NCBI RefSeq assembly: GCF_002155145.1
Contig: NZ_CP021323.1
Coordinates: forward strand, 2,976,001-3,040,000
DNA from: Kushneria konosiri
GTDB lineage: Bacteria > Pseudomonadota > Gammaproteobacteria > Pseudomonadales > Halomonadaceae
DNA: 64,000 nt
Direction: 5' to 3'
Shown piece by piece: positions 38,115 to 48,316 of this stretch. Position 1 is the stretch's first letter. Each line of letters opens with the position of its first letter. Both the position numbers and the translations under genes were made by a program. The notes beneath the pieces are model-generated. The model made no database searches. It saw only the letters and a program-made list of their open reading frames with translations, and was not told where the DNA came from.

Positions 38115-39179
38115 TTAGTGTTGAATCGCGTTCAGCGACCCCGCGGGCAGTTGCATGGTCAGGCAGTGCAGGCTGCCATGCTGTCGAATTACCTGGCGGC
38201 AATCTATCGGGATGATATCGCGCGCCGGGAATGCCTCTGCCAGCGCCCTGAGCGCTTCACGATCGGCCGGATCAGCGTAGGACGGCATTAGAACTGCTCC
38301 ATTGATGATCAGAAAGTTGGCATAGGTGGCCGGCAGGCGATGGCCATCTTCCGGATCAAGGCAGGCTCGCGGCCAAGGCAACGCGATCAGGCGGTAGGGT
38401 TCGCCATCTGCGCGGCGAAAGGCCTTGAGCTCACGCTCCATGGCATTCAGGGCTGCAAAATGTGGGTCGGTGTCATCATCACAGCGCACGTAGGCGATGG
38501 TGTGCTCATCGCAAAAGCGCGCTAGTGTATCGATATGACTGTCGGTGTCATCGCCTTCTAGATAACCGTTTTCAAGCCATAACACACGATGGGTGCCCAG
38601 CTGCGTCTCAAGGAGCTTTTCAACATCTGCCTGATCAAGATGAGGATTACGATTGGGATTTAGCAGACAGCTGCGGGTGGTCATCAACGTCCCCTGTCCA
38701 TCGGTTTCCACGGCGCCACCTTCCAGCACGACCTGCTGCAGGTTGTGCAGTTCGGGAGTGAAAATGCCCCGGTCTGCCAGTACACGATTAAGCGCGTTGT
38801 CACGCTCGGCCGGAAACTTGCCTCCCCAACCGGTAAAGCGGTAGTCCAACAGCAAGGGCGTGTTGCCTTCGATTACGGTGAGAGGGCCATGATCGCGTGC
38901 CCAGGTGTCATCACTGGGGGCGATCACCAGAGAGAGCCTGTTTTCAGGCACGCCAAGATTGGCCAGGGTCAGGGCAAGGCGCTGACGGGTATCCTCGTTC
39001 GGCAGGGTAACCAGTACATGCTGATAGCGGGAAATCACCTCGATCAGGGTGATAAAGGTGGTTTCAATGGCGTCCAGAAGCGATGCCCAGTCGCTGTCAC
39101 GGCCGGGCCAGCTGAGCATGACGGCCTGCTGAGGCGTCCATTCGGGTAGAAACTGACGGGGTGAAGGGCCCTGATTCAT
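38115..39179 (-). CDS. aguA: Agmatine deiminase
   Basis: 354-residue guanidine-modifying enzyme hydrolysing agmatine to N-carbamoylputrescine. Family features are LPEWTPQQAVMLSWPGRDSDW, WARDHGPLTV, LEGGAVETDGQGTLMTTRSC, the His in DTDSHIDTLARF and the C-terminal catalytic Cys (about C339) in GSLHCLTMQLP. It is transcribed away from lolC and followed immediately by aguB. Putrescine production is the likely outcome. Confidence 0.95.
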   Translation of the reverse strand: MNQGPSPRQFLPEWTPQQAVMLSWPGRDSDWASLLDAIETTFITLIEVISRYQHVLVTLPNEDTRQRLALTLANLGVPENRLSLVIAPSDDTWARDHGPLTVIEGNTPLLLDYRFTGWGGKFPAERDNALNRVLADRGIFTPELHNLQQVVLEGGAVETDGQGTLMTTRSCLLNPNRNPHLDQADVEKLLETQLGTHRVLWLENGYLEGDDTDSHIDTLARFCDEHTIAYVRCDDDTDPHFAALNAMERELKAFRRADGEPYRLIALPWPRACLDPEDGHRLPATYANFLIINGAVLMPSYADPADREALRALAEAFPARDIIPIDCRQVIRQHGSLHCLTMQLPAGSLNAIQH

Positions 39180-39343
39180 GGCAACAGTATTATCCGCTCG
39201 ATCGGTGGGGCAGGAATCTGCAGGTATCGGCGCATGGCCTGAGACGATATTTTAACACTGAGAGGGATTAAGGCGACGCCTGATGCAGGGTGATCCAAAA
39301 GTCCGTACCATGTTGGCTCCTGTCACTGGATCCCAGGCCAATA

Positions 39344-40585
39344 ATGCTTGATCGAATTCCCTTCCTGATCGGGCTTCGCTATACGCGAGCCAAGCGGCGT
39401 AACCACTTCATTTCCTTTATCTCGCTGACCTCAATGCTCGGTCTGACGCTGGGCGTGGCGGTGCTGATTCTGGTGCTCTCGGTCATGAATGGCTTTGACC
39501 ATGAGCTGAGAACCCGTGTTCTGGGCATGGTTCCGCATACGCGCATCGAAGCGCAAAACGGGGTCAATGATTGGCGTGCGCTGGCCGAGCAGCTGCAGCG
39601 ACACGATCATGTCGTGGGGGCTGCACCCTATATCGAACAGCAGGGCATGTTTTCCTCCAACGGTCAGACGCAGGGCGCGATGATCGAAGGCATTCTGCCC
39701 GAGGCGGAGAAGAAGGTCTCCATCATTGGTAATCACATGGTGGGTGGGGAGCTTGATTCCCTTCAAAAGGGCAGCTGGAACGTTGTTCTTGGCAGCCTTC
39801 TGGCCAGAAACCTGGGCGTGGGTGTGGGCGACAGCGTCACGCTTTTGGTGCCGGAGGCTTCAATCACGCCTGGTGGCGTTTTTCCGCGTTTGAAGCGCTT
39901 TACCGTATCCGGCATTTTTCAGGTCGGTGCGCAACTTGATGGCAGTCTGGCCTACACCAGCCTTGGTGACATGAAGACCCTGGCGCGACAGCAGGGCGAG
40001 GCTCAGGGCATACGATTGAAAATCGATGATCTCTTTCAGGCGCACAGCGTGACACGTGAGATCATTAGCAGTATGCCGCCGGGCTATCGCGGGATCGACT
40101 GGACCTATACCCAGGGCAACCTTTTCCAGGCCATTCAGATGGAAAAGCGCATGATTGGTCTGCTGTTGATGGTCATTGTGGCCGTGGCGGCGTTCAACAT
40201 CGTGTCGACCCTGGTCATGGTGGTGACCGACAAGCATGCCGATATCGCCATCTTGCGCACTCTGGGCGCAACGCCTCGCTCGATCATGGGCATTTTCATG
40301 GTGCAGGGCATTACGATCGGCCTTATTGGTATTGTGCTGGGGGTCATCGCCGGCATCGCTCTGGCGCTGTCCATCGCCGATATTATCAGCTGGGTCGAAT
40401 CCGTCTTCGGCATTCAGTTTTTGGACCCTAACGTTTATTTCATCAGCTATCTGCCGTCGCGCCTTGAACTTTCGGATGTTCTGGTCGTCACGGGTGTGGC
40501 GCTGCTGTTGAGTTTTCTGTCGACCCTTTATCCGGCGTGGCGAGCCGCGCGGGTACAACCGGCCGAGGTGCTGCGCTATGAGTAG
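39344..40585 (+). CDS. lolC: Lipoprotein-releasing ABC transporter permease (LolC/E type)
   Basis: 413-residue inner-membrane permease that extracts outer-membrane lipoproteins for LolA. One N-terminal helix follows the conserved [20 protein letters not shown] start, then a large periplasmic domain (residues 50-260, MacB-like), three C-terminal helices and the FtsX-type tail ([38 protein letters not shown]). The ATG at 39344 gives the normal N-terminus. Only one permease gene is present beside lolD, so it may work as a homodimer (LolF-like). Confidence 0.92.
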   Translation: MLDRIPFLIGLRYTRAKRRNHFISFISLTSMLGLTLGVAVLILVLSVMNGFDHELRTRVLGMVPHTRIEAQNGVNDWRALAEQLQRHDHVVGAAPYIEQQGMFSSNGQTQGAMIEGILPEAEKKVSIIGNHMVGGELDSLQKGSWNVVLGSLLARNLGVGVGDSVTLLVPEASITPGGVFPRLKRFTVSGIFQVGAQLDGSLAYTSLGDMKTLARQQGEAQGIRLKIDDLFQAHSVTREIISSMPPGYRGIDWTYTQGNLFQAIQMEKRMIGLLLMVIVAVAAFNIVSTLVMVVTDKHADIAILRTLGATPRSIMGIFMVQGITIGLIGIVLGVIAGIALALSIADIISWVESVFGIQFLDPNVYFISYLPSRLELSDVLVVTGVALLLSFLSTLYPAWRAARVQPAEVLRYE

Positions 40586-41297
40586 TCAACACGAGACGAT
40601 GATGACAGAGCGCGACAACATGCTGGTATGTCGGGGACTGAGCCGTATCTATCAGGAAGGTCCGCAGGATTTGACCGTGCTTGATAATCTGGAGTTGACG
40701 GTCGCGGCCGGCGAGCGGATTGCAGTTGTGGGTAGCTCCGGAAGCGGCAAGACCACGCTGCTTAATCTGTTGGGCGGACTGGATCGGCCGACACGGGGGG
40801 AAATCCTCATCGGCGGTCACTCCATCAAGGGCCTGTCGGAGACGGCCATCGGGCGGTTTCGTAATCAGCATATCGGCTTTGTGTATCAGTTCCACCATCT
40901 GCTGGCCGAATTCACGGCGCTTGAAAATGTCTCCATGCCACTGATCATTCGTGGTCAGAGCCGCAGTGAAGCGGCCAAAAAGGCCAGCGCACTGCTTGAA
41001 AGGGTCGGCATGGCGCCGCGCGGGGAGCACAAGCCGGGCGAGCTTTCCGGGGGTGAGCGCCAGCGGGTCGCCATCGCGAGAGCACTGGTCACGGACCCCA
41101 GTCTGGTATTGATGGATGAACCGACCGGTAATCTGGATCAGGTAACCGCGCGCCAGATTCTGGAGCTGATGGATGAGGTCGCCGAGCGCTCGCGCAGTGC
41201 CTTTGTCGTGGTCACGCATGACATGGCCATCGCGCGGCATCAGGATCGAGTGCTGCGTCTGGATAAAGGGCGCCTGGCGCCCGATGTCATGAGCTGA
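40578..41297 (+). CDS. lolD: Lipoprotein-releasing ABC transporter ATPase LolD
   Basis: 239-residue ABC ATPase of the MacB/LolD class. Walker A is [18 protein letters not shown], the LolD-typical Q-loop region is [19 protein letters not shown], the signature is [15 protein letters not shown] and Walker B is [12 protein letters not shown]. The first ATG (40578) overlaps the lolC end by eight bases; later in-frame ATGs at 40599 and 40620 are possible starts. A bidirectional terminator follows. Confidence 0.95.
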   Translation: MSSQHETMMTERDNMLVCRGLSRIYQEGPQDLTVLDNLELTVAAGERIAVVGSSGSGKTTLLNLLGGLDRPTRGEILIGGHSIKGLSETAIGRFRNQHIGFVYQFHHLLAEFTALENVSMPLIIRGQSRSEAAKKASALLERVGMAPRGEHKPGELSGGERQRVAIARALVTDPSLVLMDEPTGNLDQVTARQILELMDEVAERSRSAFVVVTHDMAIARHQDRVLRLDKGRLAPDVMS

Positions 41298-41317
41298 TTT
41301 TGTTCTAGAAGGCACCT

Positions 41318-41350
41318 AAAAGGCCCGCCAGCAATGCTGGCGGGCCTTTT
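41318..41350. terminator. Bidirectional terminator between lolD and the SDR gene
   Basis: Perfect inverted repeat AAAAGGCCCGCCAGC / GCTGGCGGGCCTTTT with loop AAT, between convergent stops at 41297 (+) and 41386 (-). Confidence 0.92.
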
Positions 41351-41385
41351 ATCGTTCAGGGCGTGACGCTTTTTGGCCCCGCTCT

Positions 41386-42183
41386 TCAGTTTTGAACCGA
41401 CATGACCGCTCCGCCATCCACTCGAATGTTGGAACCGCTGATAAATGAGCCGCGCTCGGACACGACCAGAGCAATGGCGGCGGCCACTTCTTCCGGCTGA
41501 CCGCGACGCTTGAGCTTGATGCCGGGACGCTCTTCTTCAAGAAAGCTTTCTACCGCCTCGTCAAAGGAGCAGCCATTCTCACTCGAGCGCTTTTCCATCA
41601 TGCCATTGGTCATGGGAGATTCGATAAAAGCAGGGGACACGGTATTACAGAGAATGCCGTTTTCCGCTTCTCCATAGGCCAGGTTTTTGACGAAGGTCGC
41701 CAGCGCCGCCTTGGAGACGTTGTAGACGGCTTCATCCCAATAGGGCTGCACGGCGTTTTCAGAGGTGATACACACAAAGCGGCCCCAGCCTTTTTCGCGC
41801 ATGGTGGGGAAGGTGGCACGTGCCACTCGCACGGCGGACATGAAGTTGATCTGCCAGGTGTCCTCGTAGTCGTCATCCTTCATTTCAAGAGGATGCCCTT
41901 TCTCGCCGGTAATGCCAGCCGTGTGAATGACAATATCAATGGTACCAAAACGCTCGATGGCGGCTTGGGCCAGCGCATCAACATCTTTTTGTTGGGTGAT
42001 ATCGGCCTTGTGACAGATGACCTCACCCTTCATGAGCTCGGTGTCCTTTTCCAGCTGCTCGATGTCCATGTCGGACAGCACAAGCCTGACGCCTTCATTG
42101 GCCAGCTCACGAGCGGCGGCGAGACCGAGGCCTCCCTTGGCGCCAGTGATGATGGCAACGCGATTGGTGATTCCCAGATCCAT
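41386..42183 (-). CDS. Short-chain dehydrogenase/reductase
   Basis: 265-residue classical SDR. The cofactor site is ITGAKGGLGLAAARELANEG; an Asp-Met-Asp (LVLSDMDIEQL) after the second strand suggests NAD(H) preference. The catalytic set is Ser in VCITSENA and YNVSK. The usual NNAG is HTAG here. The C-terminal end ISGSNIRVDGGAVMSVQN is standard. Substrate unknown. The ATG at 42183 is preceded by AGGGAAG; the longer frame to 42243 has no ribosome site. It is transcribed alone. Confidence 0.85.
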   Translation of the reverse strand: MDLGITNRVAIITGAKGGLGLAAARELANEGVRLVLSDMDIEQLEKDTELMKGEVICHKADITQQKDVDALAQAAIERFGTIDIVIHTAGITGEKGHPLEMKDDDYEDTWQINFMSAVRVARATFPTMREKGWGRFVCITSENAVQPYWDEAVYNVSKAALATFVKNLAYGEAENGILCNTVSPAFIESPMTNGMMEKRSSENGCSFDEAVESFLEEERPGIKLKRRGQPEEVAAAIALVVSERGSFISGSNIRVDGGAVMSVQN

Positions 42184-42313
42184 GATGTCGGCTTCCCTGT
42201 CGATAATGGATGAATGTGCCTTCAGAGCAGGCAGAATTAACATAGTTTAAAAGACGCCGGAGAGAAACGTTCCGGTTCCTTGTTCGGCGATGACAAAAAA
42301 GGCAGGGAGGAGG

Positions 42314-42835
42314 TTATGACCGGCGACGATGCCGACGACGCTTGCGCCAGACACGCAGGATGTGCCATCGCCAGCAAAGGCGAGTCAAGATGTTGGCAAT
42401 GATGCCGATAATCAGCGCACAAACGAGGGACCCGACAATCAGGGCCGGCATCATATCGACCACCTGATTGGCAAACCAGCTGACGCTGACTTCATCGGGC
42501 AGGGCGCGAGGCGGGGTATGAAGTATCCATGCGCCCACGCGATAGGTGACATAAAAGACCACCGGCATGGTCAGAGGGTTGGTCAGCCATACCAGTGCAA
42601 GCGCCAGCGGCAGATGGCCGCGCAGCCACCAGGCACCGAGCGCGGCCATCAGCATCTGCCCGGGGATGGGTAAAAGCGCGCAAAAAAGCCCTACAGACAA
42701 TCCATTGGCAATGCTTCTGCGAGTGACAAACCAGAGCGCTGGGTTGCCTAGGAGTGGATGAATCAATCGAAGCGATTTTCGGCGCCGAATGGTTTCCGGG
42801 TCCGGCAGATAACGTTGAATAAATCGGCGCAGCAT
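42314..42835 (-). CDS. DUF2062 membrane protein
   Basis: 173-residue inner-membrane protein with a basic N-terminus (LRRFIQRYLPDPETIRRRKS), DUF2062 features (SIANGLSVGLFCALLPIPGQ and VWLTNPLTMPVVFYVTYRVG), about three hydrophobic segments, and a very basic end (RVWRKRRRHRRRS). A DUF2062 gene lies beside comEC in several gammaproteobacteria. Function unknown. Confidence 0.85.
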   Translation of the reverse strand: MLRRFIQRYLPDPETIRRRKSLRLIHPLLGNPALWFVTRRSIANGLSVGLFCALLPIPGQMLMAALGAWWLRGHLPLALALVWLTNPLTMPVVFYVTYRVGAWILHTPPRALPDEVSVSWFANQVVDMMPALIVGSLVCALIIGIIANILTRLCWRWHILRVWRKRRRHRRRS

Positions 42836-42857
42836 CAGGCAGCGTCCAGACAGAACG

Positions 42858-45215
42858 ATGTCACCATTATCCCTGAACCCCGTGGGTGAGGAAAATCTTT
42901 CTGAAAATCATGAGCGCGTTGTGCCCATTCGTTGTGAACTGATCGACTGTATCAAAGGTATACGCCTTCCACTGCTGTGTCTTGGGGCCATTATTGGCGC
43001 CCTGCTGGTGCGTGTGCCCCAGAATGAATGGCTTTGGGCGCTTGCGCTTTTCTGGCTGCTGGCAGCGGCACTCTATCACCGACTGATGCTGCTCATGGCC
43101 CTGGTGATAACGCTTGTACTTTTTCATGGACTCGCTCAGAGACCAACGCCTTTGGCAGATGGACTTGCTAAACAAAACGTTACGCTGGAGGGCCGTATTG
43201 TTTCGCTGGAACGACTTGATGGTCGAGCCCGGTTGAATCTTGCGGTGACACGCTGCGAGGCGGCCGCTGAACTCCCCGGCTGTCACCGGCTCAAGCATGT
43301 CCGCCTTGACTGGTATAACCCTCCGGCAGTATCAGCGGGCGATCAATGGCGTTTAACGGCGCGCTTGAAGCCGCCTCATGGCTTTCTCAATCCAGGCCGA
43401 TTCGACTATGGCGCCTGGTTGATTGAGAAAGGCTTTGGGGCCACCGGTTATGTGCGTGATGCACATGAGGCTGTACGCCTTCAGCCGGGGGCTGGTCCTG
43501 CCCTGACACAGCGCTGGCTCAAGACACGGGTCAATGACGACTTTACCCGACGCTGGTTGCAGGCGCTAACACTGGGAGATGGCGGTGCACTTGAGGCGTC
43601 TCAATGGAAGCTGCTTAGGGAAACGGGCACAACACACCTTGCCGTGATTTCAGGGCTGCACGTTGGATTGGTCTCGGGCTGGGTGCTACTGCTCGGGCGT
43701 CTTGTTGCGCGTCTTGTGCAACCATATTGCTGGCGCATGGTGCTCTGGCCCTGGGGGATGGCCGGGGCAGCCGCGGTGCTCTATGCAGGGCTATCGGGAT
43801 TCGCTCCGCCAGCCGTACGGGCTGCCATCATGACCCTCATTGCCCTCTGGAGCGCCTGCGGGCGTCATTCGCCCGGAGTGTGGCAGGCCTGGTGGCTGGC
43901 GTTGCTGGTAGTGGTCGTCAGTGCCCCGCTTTCCTTGGTGCGCCCAGGGCTCTGGCTCTCCTTCGGGGCCGTTGCGGTATTGATTATTGCCTGGCGCTGG
44001 CAGGAAAAACGCGTCTGGTGGTATACCCTGCTGCGCAGTCAGGGGCTTTTAAGTCTGGCAACGGGAGGTGCCACGCTGCTTGTTTTCGGACAGATGGCGA
44101 GCCTTTCCATGCTGACCAATCTTATCGCCATCCCCTGGGTCTCCATGGTCATGGTGCCCTTGGCACTTCTGGGGTGGTTACTGTCACCCGTCCCCGGAGT
44201 GGGCCAGTTGCTCTGGTGGCTTTTTGGACAGGCCGCCCATCTATTCGAAACGGTGCTCGAGCAGGTGCGCCAGTGGCAACCCGATTGGCAGCCTGCTGCC
44301 GATCAGATATGGCCGTTTGCCATTATGCTACTGCTGATTTGTCTGATATGGCTTCTGCCGGGGCTTGCTCGTTTTTGGCGGTGGTTGGCCAGCATCATGG
44401 CCGTTTCCCTGTTTCTTGGCGCGAACCAGGCTTCAATGCTTCGTGATGGCGAATTGTCACTGGTCATTCACGATGTCGGTCAGGGGCAGCTGATTGACAT
44501 TCGCACCGCTCATGGCCGCTGGCTTTATGACAGTGGTCCGCGATCACGTTCGGGGTTCATGGCGATTACCACACTCTGGGATCAGCCACAGCATTTTGAT
44601 GGCGTTATTGTCTCACATGGGGACAGTGATCATGCCGGCGGGGTGTCTGTACTCAAGGGACTGCACAAGGTTGATCGCTGGTGGGCGCCGCTGTCGGAGA
44701 CCATTGACGTCGATGCGCTTACCCCTTGTCGTGCCGGGTTGTCATGGCGAGCCGATGCCGTCAATTTTACCTTTCTCTGGCCTCGCAGTACCGCCACCTT
44801 GCCGGCGGCTGAAAATGATCATTCCTGCGTGCTGCTGATCGAAACGCCTCGACACCGCTTTCTGATCACTGGAGACGGCGGCCAGAACGTCGAGTCACGC
44901 ATTGTTGCTCATTATCGCAAGCCGGTGGATGTTCTGGTGGCAGGTCACCACGGCAGCCATGGCAGCTCCTCGCAACGCCTGGTTGATATGCTAAAGCCGG
45001 CACGTGTGATCTATAGCGCTGGCTATCTCAATGGGTATGGTCACCCCGCTGACAGCGTCGTCAGGCGCTTTCATCATGTCGGCAGCTGTCAATGGAATAC
45101 GGCTGAGGATGGCGCCATTACCGTGACAAGTCGTGCCACAGGGCTCCGCGTTGTTTCGCCGCGCCCGGCTGGCGGTGTCGAACCGTGCCGACCTGGGGTA
45201 GAATCCGGCCGGTGA
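42858..45215 (+). CDS. comEC: DNA internalisation competence protein ComEC/Rec2
   Basis: 785-residue membrane protein forming the inner-membrane channel for transforming DNA. Three modules are visible: N-terminal soluble/OB-type DUF4131 region after the first helices (residues 30-210), the ComEC competence membrane domain (about 230-530, starting TLGDGGALEASQWKLLRETG and THLAVISGLHVGLVSG), and a C-terminal metallo-beta-lactamase-like domain with IHDVGQGQ and SHGDSDHAGG and the distal HHGSHGSSS motif. Length is normal. No other competence genes are in the window. Confidence 0.94.
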   Translation: MSPLSLNPVGEENLSENHERVVPIRCELIDCIKGIRLPLLCLGAIIGALLVRVPQNEWLWALALFWLLAAALYHRLMLLMALVITLVLFHGLAQRPTPLADGLAKQNVTLEGRIVSLERLDGRARLNLAVTRCEAAAELPGCHRLKHVRLDWYNPPAVSAGDQWRLTARLKPPHGFLNPGRFDYGAWLIEKGFGATGYVRDAHEAVRLQPGAGPALTQRWLKTRVNDDFTRRWLQALTLGDGGALEASQWKLLRETGTTHLAVISGLHVGLVSGWVLLLGRLVARLVQPYCWRMVLWPWGMAGAAAVLYAGLSGFAPPAVRAAIMTLIALWSACGRHSPGVWQAWWLALLVVVVSAPLSLVRPGLWLSFGAVAVLIIAWRWQEKRVWWYTLLRSQGLLSLATGGATLLVFGQMASLSMLTNLIAIPWVSMVMVPLALLGWLLSPVPGVGQLLWWLFGQAAHLFETVLEQVRQWQPDWQPAADQIWPFAIMLLLICLIWLLPGLARFWRWLASIMAVSLFLGANQASMLRDGELSLVIHDVGQGQLIDIRTAHGRWLYDSGPRSRSGFMAITTLWDQPQHFDGVIVSHGDSDHAGGVSVLKGLHKVDRWWAPLSETIDVDALTPCRAGLSWRADAVNFTFLWPRSTATLPAAENDHSCVLLIETPRHRFLITGDGGQNVESRIVAHYRKPVDVLVAGHHGSHGSSSQRLVDMLKPARVIYSAGYLNGYGHPADSVVRRFHHVGSCQWNTAEDGAITVTSRATGLRVVSPRPAGGVEPCRPGVESGR

Positions 45216-45328
45216 TTGCCCATGGGCAGTCTTTGATCATGACTGGTAGCAGGTCACCATTGGGTCTGGCGCTGTCAGCGCCATCGCCTGGTCGATCCGA
45301 TATCGTTATCAGCAAGGCAGGAGAGCCC

Positions 45329-47083
45329 GTGAAGTCAAACGCCAGCCTGACGCTGTACGCCCGTCTGCTGACCTATGTAAAGCCTTTTTGGAAGGCCTTT
45401 GCGATCGCGCTGATTGGCAATGCCATTTATGCCGGTTCCAGTACTCTCATGGCGCGAATCATGGAGTTTCTGACCGACGGTATACAAAACCCGGATGCTG
45501 ATTTTCGCCAGGCCCTTCCCCTGATGATCATCGGCATCTTCATTGCCCGTGGTTTTGGTACCTTTCTGGGTACCTATGGCATGGAATATGTAGCGCGCAA
45601 CGTGGTTCATCGCCTGCGCGTTTCGGTCTTCGACCAGATGCTGCATCTGCCGGGGCGTTTTTACGATGAAAACAGCGGTGGACACCTGATCTCGCGTGTG
45701 ACCTACCATGTGGAACAGGTGACCGGCGCGGCCACCAAGGCCCTGAATGTGGTACTTCAGGAAGGCATGCTGGTCATTGGACTGACGATTTATCTGTTCT
45801 GGGTCAACTGGAAACTGATGCTGATCTTTATCGCCGTGACGCCACTGATCGGTTTTGTAGTCGCCTGGTGCAGCAAGCGTTTTCGCAAGCTTTCACGGCG
45901 CATTCAGAAGTCAGTAGGTGAGGTGACTCACGTGGCGTCCGAGACCATCACGGGGTATCGCGTGGTGCGCACGCACGGTGCAGAGCAGCATGAATACAAC
46001 CGCTTCAATCAGGCGAGCCAGTACAATCGTGATCAGAGTCTCAAGGAAGCCCTGACCAAGGCCATCAGTGCGCCGGTCATTCAGACTCTGGTGGCGGTGT
46101 CACTGGCGCTGCTGGTCTGGCTGGCACTCGATCCCAAGCTGTTGGGCAACATGAGCGCGGGTCAGTTTATCGGCTTTATCACGGCGGCCAGCATGATCAT
46201 CAAGCCCATCAAGTCGCTGACGGAAATCAACGGTGTGATTCAAAAGGGACTGGCCGCGGCTCAGGAGCTTTTTGAACTGATGGACAAGCCGCGCGAGCCG
46301 GACAATGGGACTCATGATCCCGGTCGCGTTCAGGGGCAGGTCAGCTTTGAAGGTGTTCATTTTCGTTATGGCAGCGATCTGCCGGACGTACTCAAGGGCA
46401 TCAGCCACGAGGTTGACGCCGGCGAAATGATTGCGCTGGTCGGACGCTCAGGCAGTGGCAAGAGCACCATGATGAACATGCTGCCAAGATTTTATGACGC
46501 GACGGATGGCCGTATCTGCATTGATGGGGTGGATGTTCGTGACTATTTGATGCAGGCCCTGCGTCGTCAGGTCGCTCTGGTCACTCAGAATGTGACCCTG
46601 TTCAATGCCAGCATTGCCGATAATATCGCCTACGGAGTCAATAATGCCTCTCGTGATGAAGTAGTGGCTGCCGCACAGGCAGCCTACGCCGATGAGTTTA
46701 TCGAGCGATTACCGCAAGGGTACGACACGCTTGTCGGTGACAATGGCGTCATGCTCTCCGGTGGGCAGCGCCAGCGTATTGCCATCGCGCGTGCGATTTT
46801 CAAGAATGCCCCTATCCTGATTCTGGACGAGGCCACCTCGGCGCTGGATACGGAATCCGAGCGCTACATTCAGCAGGCCCTCGAGAAGGTCTGCGAAGGG
46901 CGTACCACCTTCGTGATTGCGCACCGGCTCTCCACCATTGAGCAGGCCGACCGTATTCTGGTCATGGATAACGGCGAGATCATTGAGTCAGGTGATCACT
47001 CAACGCTTCTGGCTCAGGACGGTGCCTATGCGGCGCTGCATCGTATCCAGTTCAGTGAGGAGCGCAGCAATGTTCCGGTGTGA
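45329..47083 (+). CDS. msbA: Lipid A export ATP-binding/permease MsbA
   Basis: 584-residue half-transporter that flips lipid A-core across the inner membrane. Six helices occupy residues 15-310, followed by the nucleotide-binding domain with Walker A GRSGSGKSTMMNMLPRFYD, the signature LSGGQRQRIAIARAIF, Walker B ILILDEATSALD and the H-loop VIAHRLSTIEQ. The GTG at 45329 has AGGAGA upstream and gives the E. coli-like length (582); the frame is open upstream into the end of comEC but lacks signals there. First gene of an envelope operon. Confidence 0.94.
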   Translation: MKSNASLTLYARLLTYVKPFWKAFAIALIGNAIYAGSSTLMARIMEFLTDGIQNPDADFRQALPLMIIGIFIARGFGTFLGTYGMEYVARNVVHRLRVSVFDQMLHLPGRFYDENSGGHLISRVTYHVEQVTGAATKALNVVLQEGMLVIGLTIYLFWVNWKLMLIFIAVTPLIGFVVAWCSKRFRKLSRRIQKSVGEVTHVASETITGYRVVRTHGAEQHEYNRFNQASQYNRDQSLKEALTKAISAPVIQTLVAVSLALLVWLALDPKLLGNMSAGQFIGFITAASMIIKPIKSLTEINGVIQKGLAAAQELFELMDKPREPDNGTHDPGRVQGQVSFEGVHFRYGSDLPDVLKGISHEVDAGEMIALVGRSGSGKSTMMNMLPRFYDATDGRICIDGVDVRDYLMQALRRQVALVTQNVTLFNASIADNIAYGVNNASRDEVVAAAQAAYADEFIERLPQGYDTLVGDNGVMLSGGQRQRIAIARAIFKNAPILILDEATSALDTESERYIQQALEKVCEGRTTFVIAHRLSTIEQADRILVMDNGEIIESGDHSTLLAQDGAYAALHRIQFSEERSNVPV

Positions 47084-47107
47084 GTGTCTCTACGAGATGG
47101 CATTATC

Positions 47108-48091
47108 ATGAAACGGCTTGAAAGGGCATGGTATAGCGGTGCCCGCTGGCCGGGAGTGCTGACGCCTCTGGAGGTGCTTTACAAGCATGTGACGGCCCGA
47201 CGGCGTCAGGCCTATCAGAGCGGTCGGCGTGAAACATGGACGTCGCCGGTGCCGGTCATCGTGGTCGGTAACATCACGGTGGGTGGTACCGGCAAGTCTC
47301 CACTGACGGCATGGCTTGGTCGCTGGCTTGAAAAGCAGGGCTGGCGGCCCGGTATTATCTCTCGCGGCTATGGTGGCCATGCGCCGCGCTATCCCTTCTA
47401 TGTAAACGACACCAGTGATGTCGCGCATGCAGGCGATGAACCCGTTATGCTGGCTCAGCAGACGCAGCTGCCGGTTGTTGTGGACCCTGACCGCCCACGG
47501 GCGGCGCGTAAACTGATTGCTGCCGGCTGCAACATTCTGCTATCTGATGATGGTCTACAGCATCATGCCCTGGGCCGGGATATCGAGCTGGTAGTAGTGG
47601 ATGGCATGCGCGGGTTTGGTAATGGTCGATGCCTGCCCGCAGGACCGCTTCGCGAGCCGCTTTCCAGATTGCAGGAGGTAGACGCCATCATCTCCAATGG
47701 TGATCTACGGCCTCTGGACGCCGTGGCGCAGTATTCCATGTCTCTGATACCCAGCGCCTGGCGCCACCTCAATGATGGTGTTTGCTATAGTATCGAAGCT
47801 CGTCCCTTTGATGGGCGAGTCCATGCCATTGCAGGCATTGGTAACCCGCAGCGTTTTTTCAAAACCCTTGAAACGCTCGGTGTGGCATTTGATGAACATC
47901 CGCTACCGGACCATCATCGTTTCTCGGCACATGATGTGCGCTTTGCCGATAATCGACCTGTCGTCATGACCGCCAAGGATGCTGTCAAATGCCGCCCCTT
48001 TGCCAACGAGCGGTGCTGGTCGCTGGATATAGAAGCGTGCCCCGAGCCAGCACTGATCGAGTGGCTGTCAGCGCGCCTTGAAAAACTCTGA
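47108..48091 (+). CDS. lpxK: Tetraacyldisaccharide 4'-kinase LpxK
   Basis: 327-residue membrane-associated kinase that phosphorylates the 4' position of the lipid A disaccharide. N-terminal amphipathic region (RLERAWYSGARWPGVLTPLE) is followed by the P-loop GNITVGGTGKSPLTAWLGRW, the segment GIISRGYGG, and DDGLQHHALGRDIELVVVDG with the catalytic Asp-Asp-His set. The ATG at 47108 (GAGATGG before it) is preferred to the GTG at 47084. It follows msbA by 24 bases, the usual msbA-lpxK pair. Confidence 0.95.
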   Translation: MKRLERAWYSGARWPGVLTPLEVLYKHVTARRRQAYQSGRRETWTSPVPVIVVGNITVGGTGKSPLTAWLGRWLEKQGWRPGIISRGYGGHAPRYPFYVNDTSDVAHAGDEPVMLAQQTQLPVVVDPDRPRAARKLIAAGCNILLSDDGLQHHALGRDIELVVVDGMRGFGNGRCLPAGPLREPLSRLQEVDAIISNGDLRPLDAVAQYSMSLIPSAWRHLNDGVCYSIEARPFDGRVHAIAGIGNPQRFFKTLETLGVAFDEHPLPDHHRFSAHDVRFADNRPVVMTAKDAVKCRPFANERCWSLDIEACPEPALIEWLSARLEKL

Positions 48092-48106
48092 TACAGGAGA
48101 AAGATA

Positions 48107-48316
48107 ATGGATCAGGAACTGCTTGCCATGCTGGTATGCCCTGAAAGCGGCGGAAAGCTTGAATACAACCGAGAGACCAACGAGCTGCTGTGTCGTGAAA
48201 GCGGTCTTGCCTATCCGGTCGCGGATGGCATTCCCGTGATGCTGGCCAGTCGAGCACGTCGCCTGAACGTTGAAGAGGCGCTGGGTAAAAAGCAGGGTAC
48301 TGCGGCCGCATCATGA
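48107..48316 (+). CDS. ycaR: Trm112/YcaR-like zinc-ribbon-type protein
   Basis: 69-residue protein of the UPF0434/Trm112 family. It keeps LLAMLVCPESGGKLEYNRET and LLCRESGLAYPVADGIPVML, with two of the four possible zinc Cys positions. It is regularly encoded between lpxK and kdsB. GGAGAAAG precedes the ATG. The stop overlaps the kdsB start (ATGA). The bacterial role is not well defined. Confidence 0.9.
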   Translation: MDQELLAMLVCPESGGKLEYNRETNELLCRESGLAYPVADGIPVMLASRARRLNVEEALGKKQGTAAAS

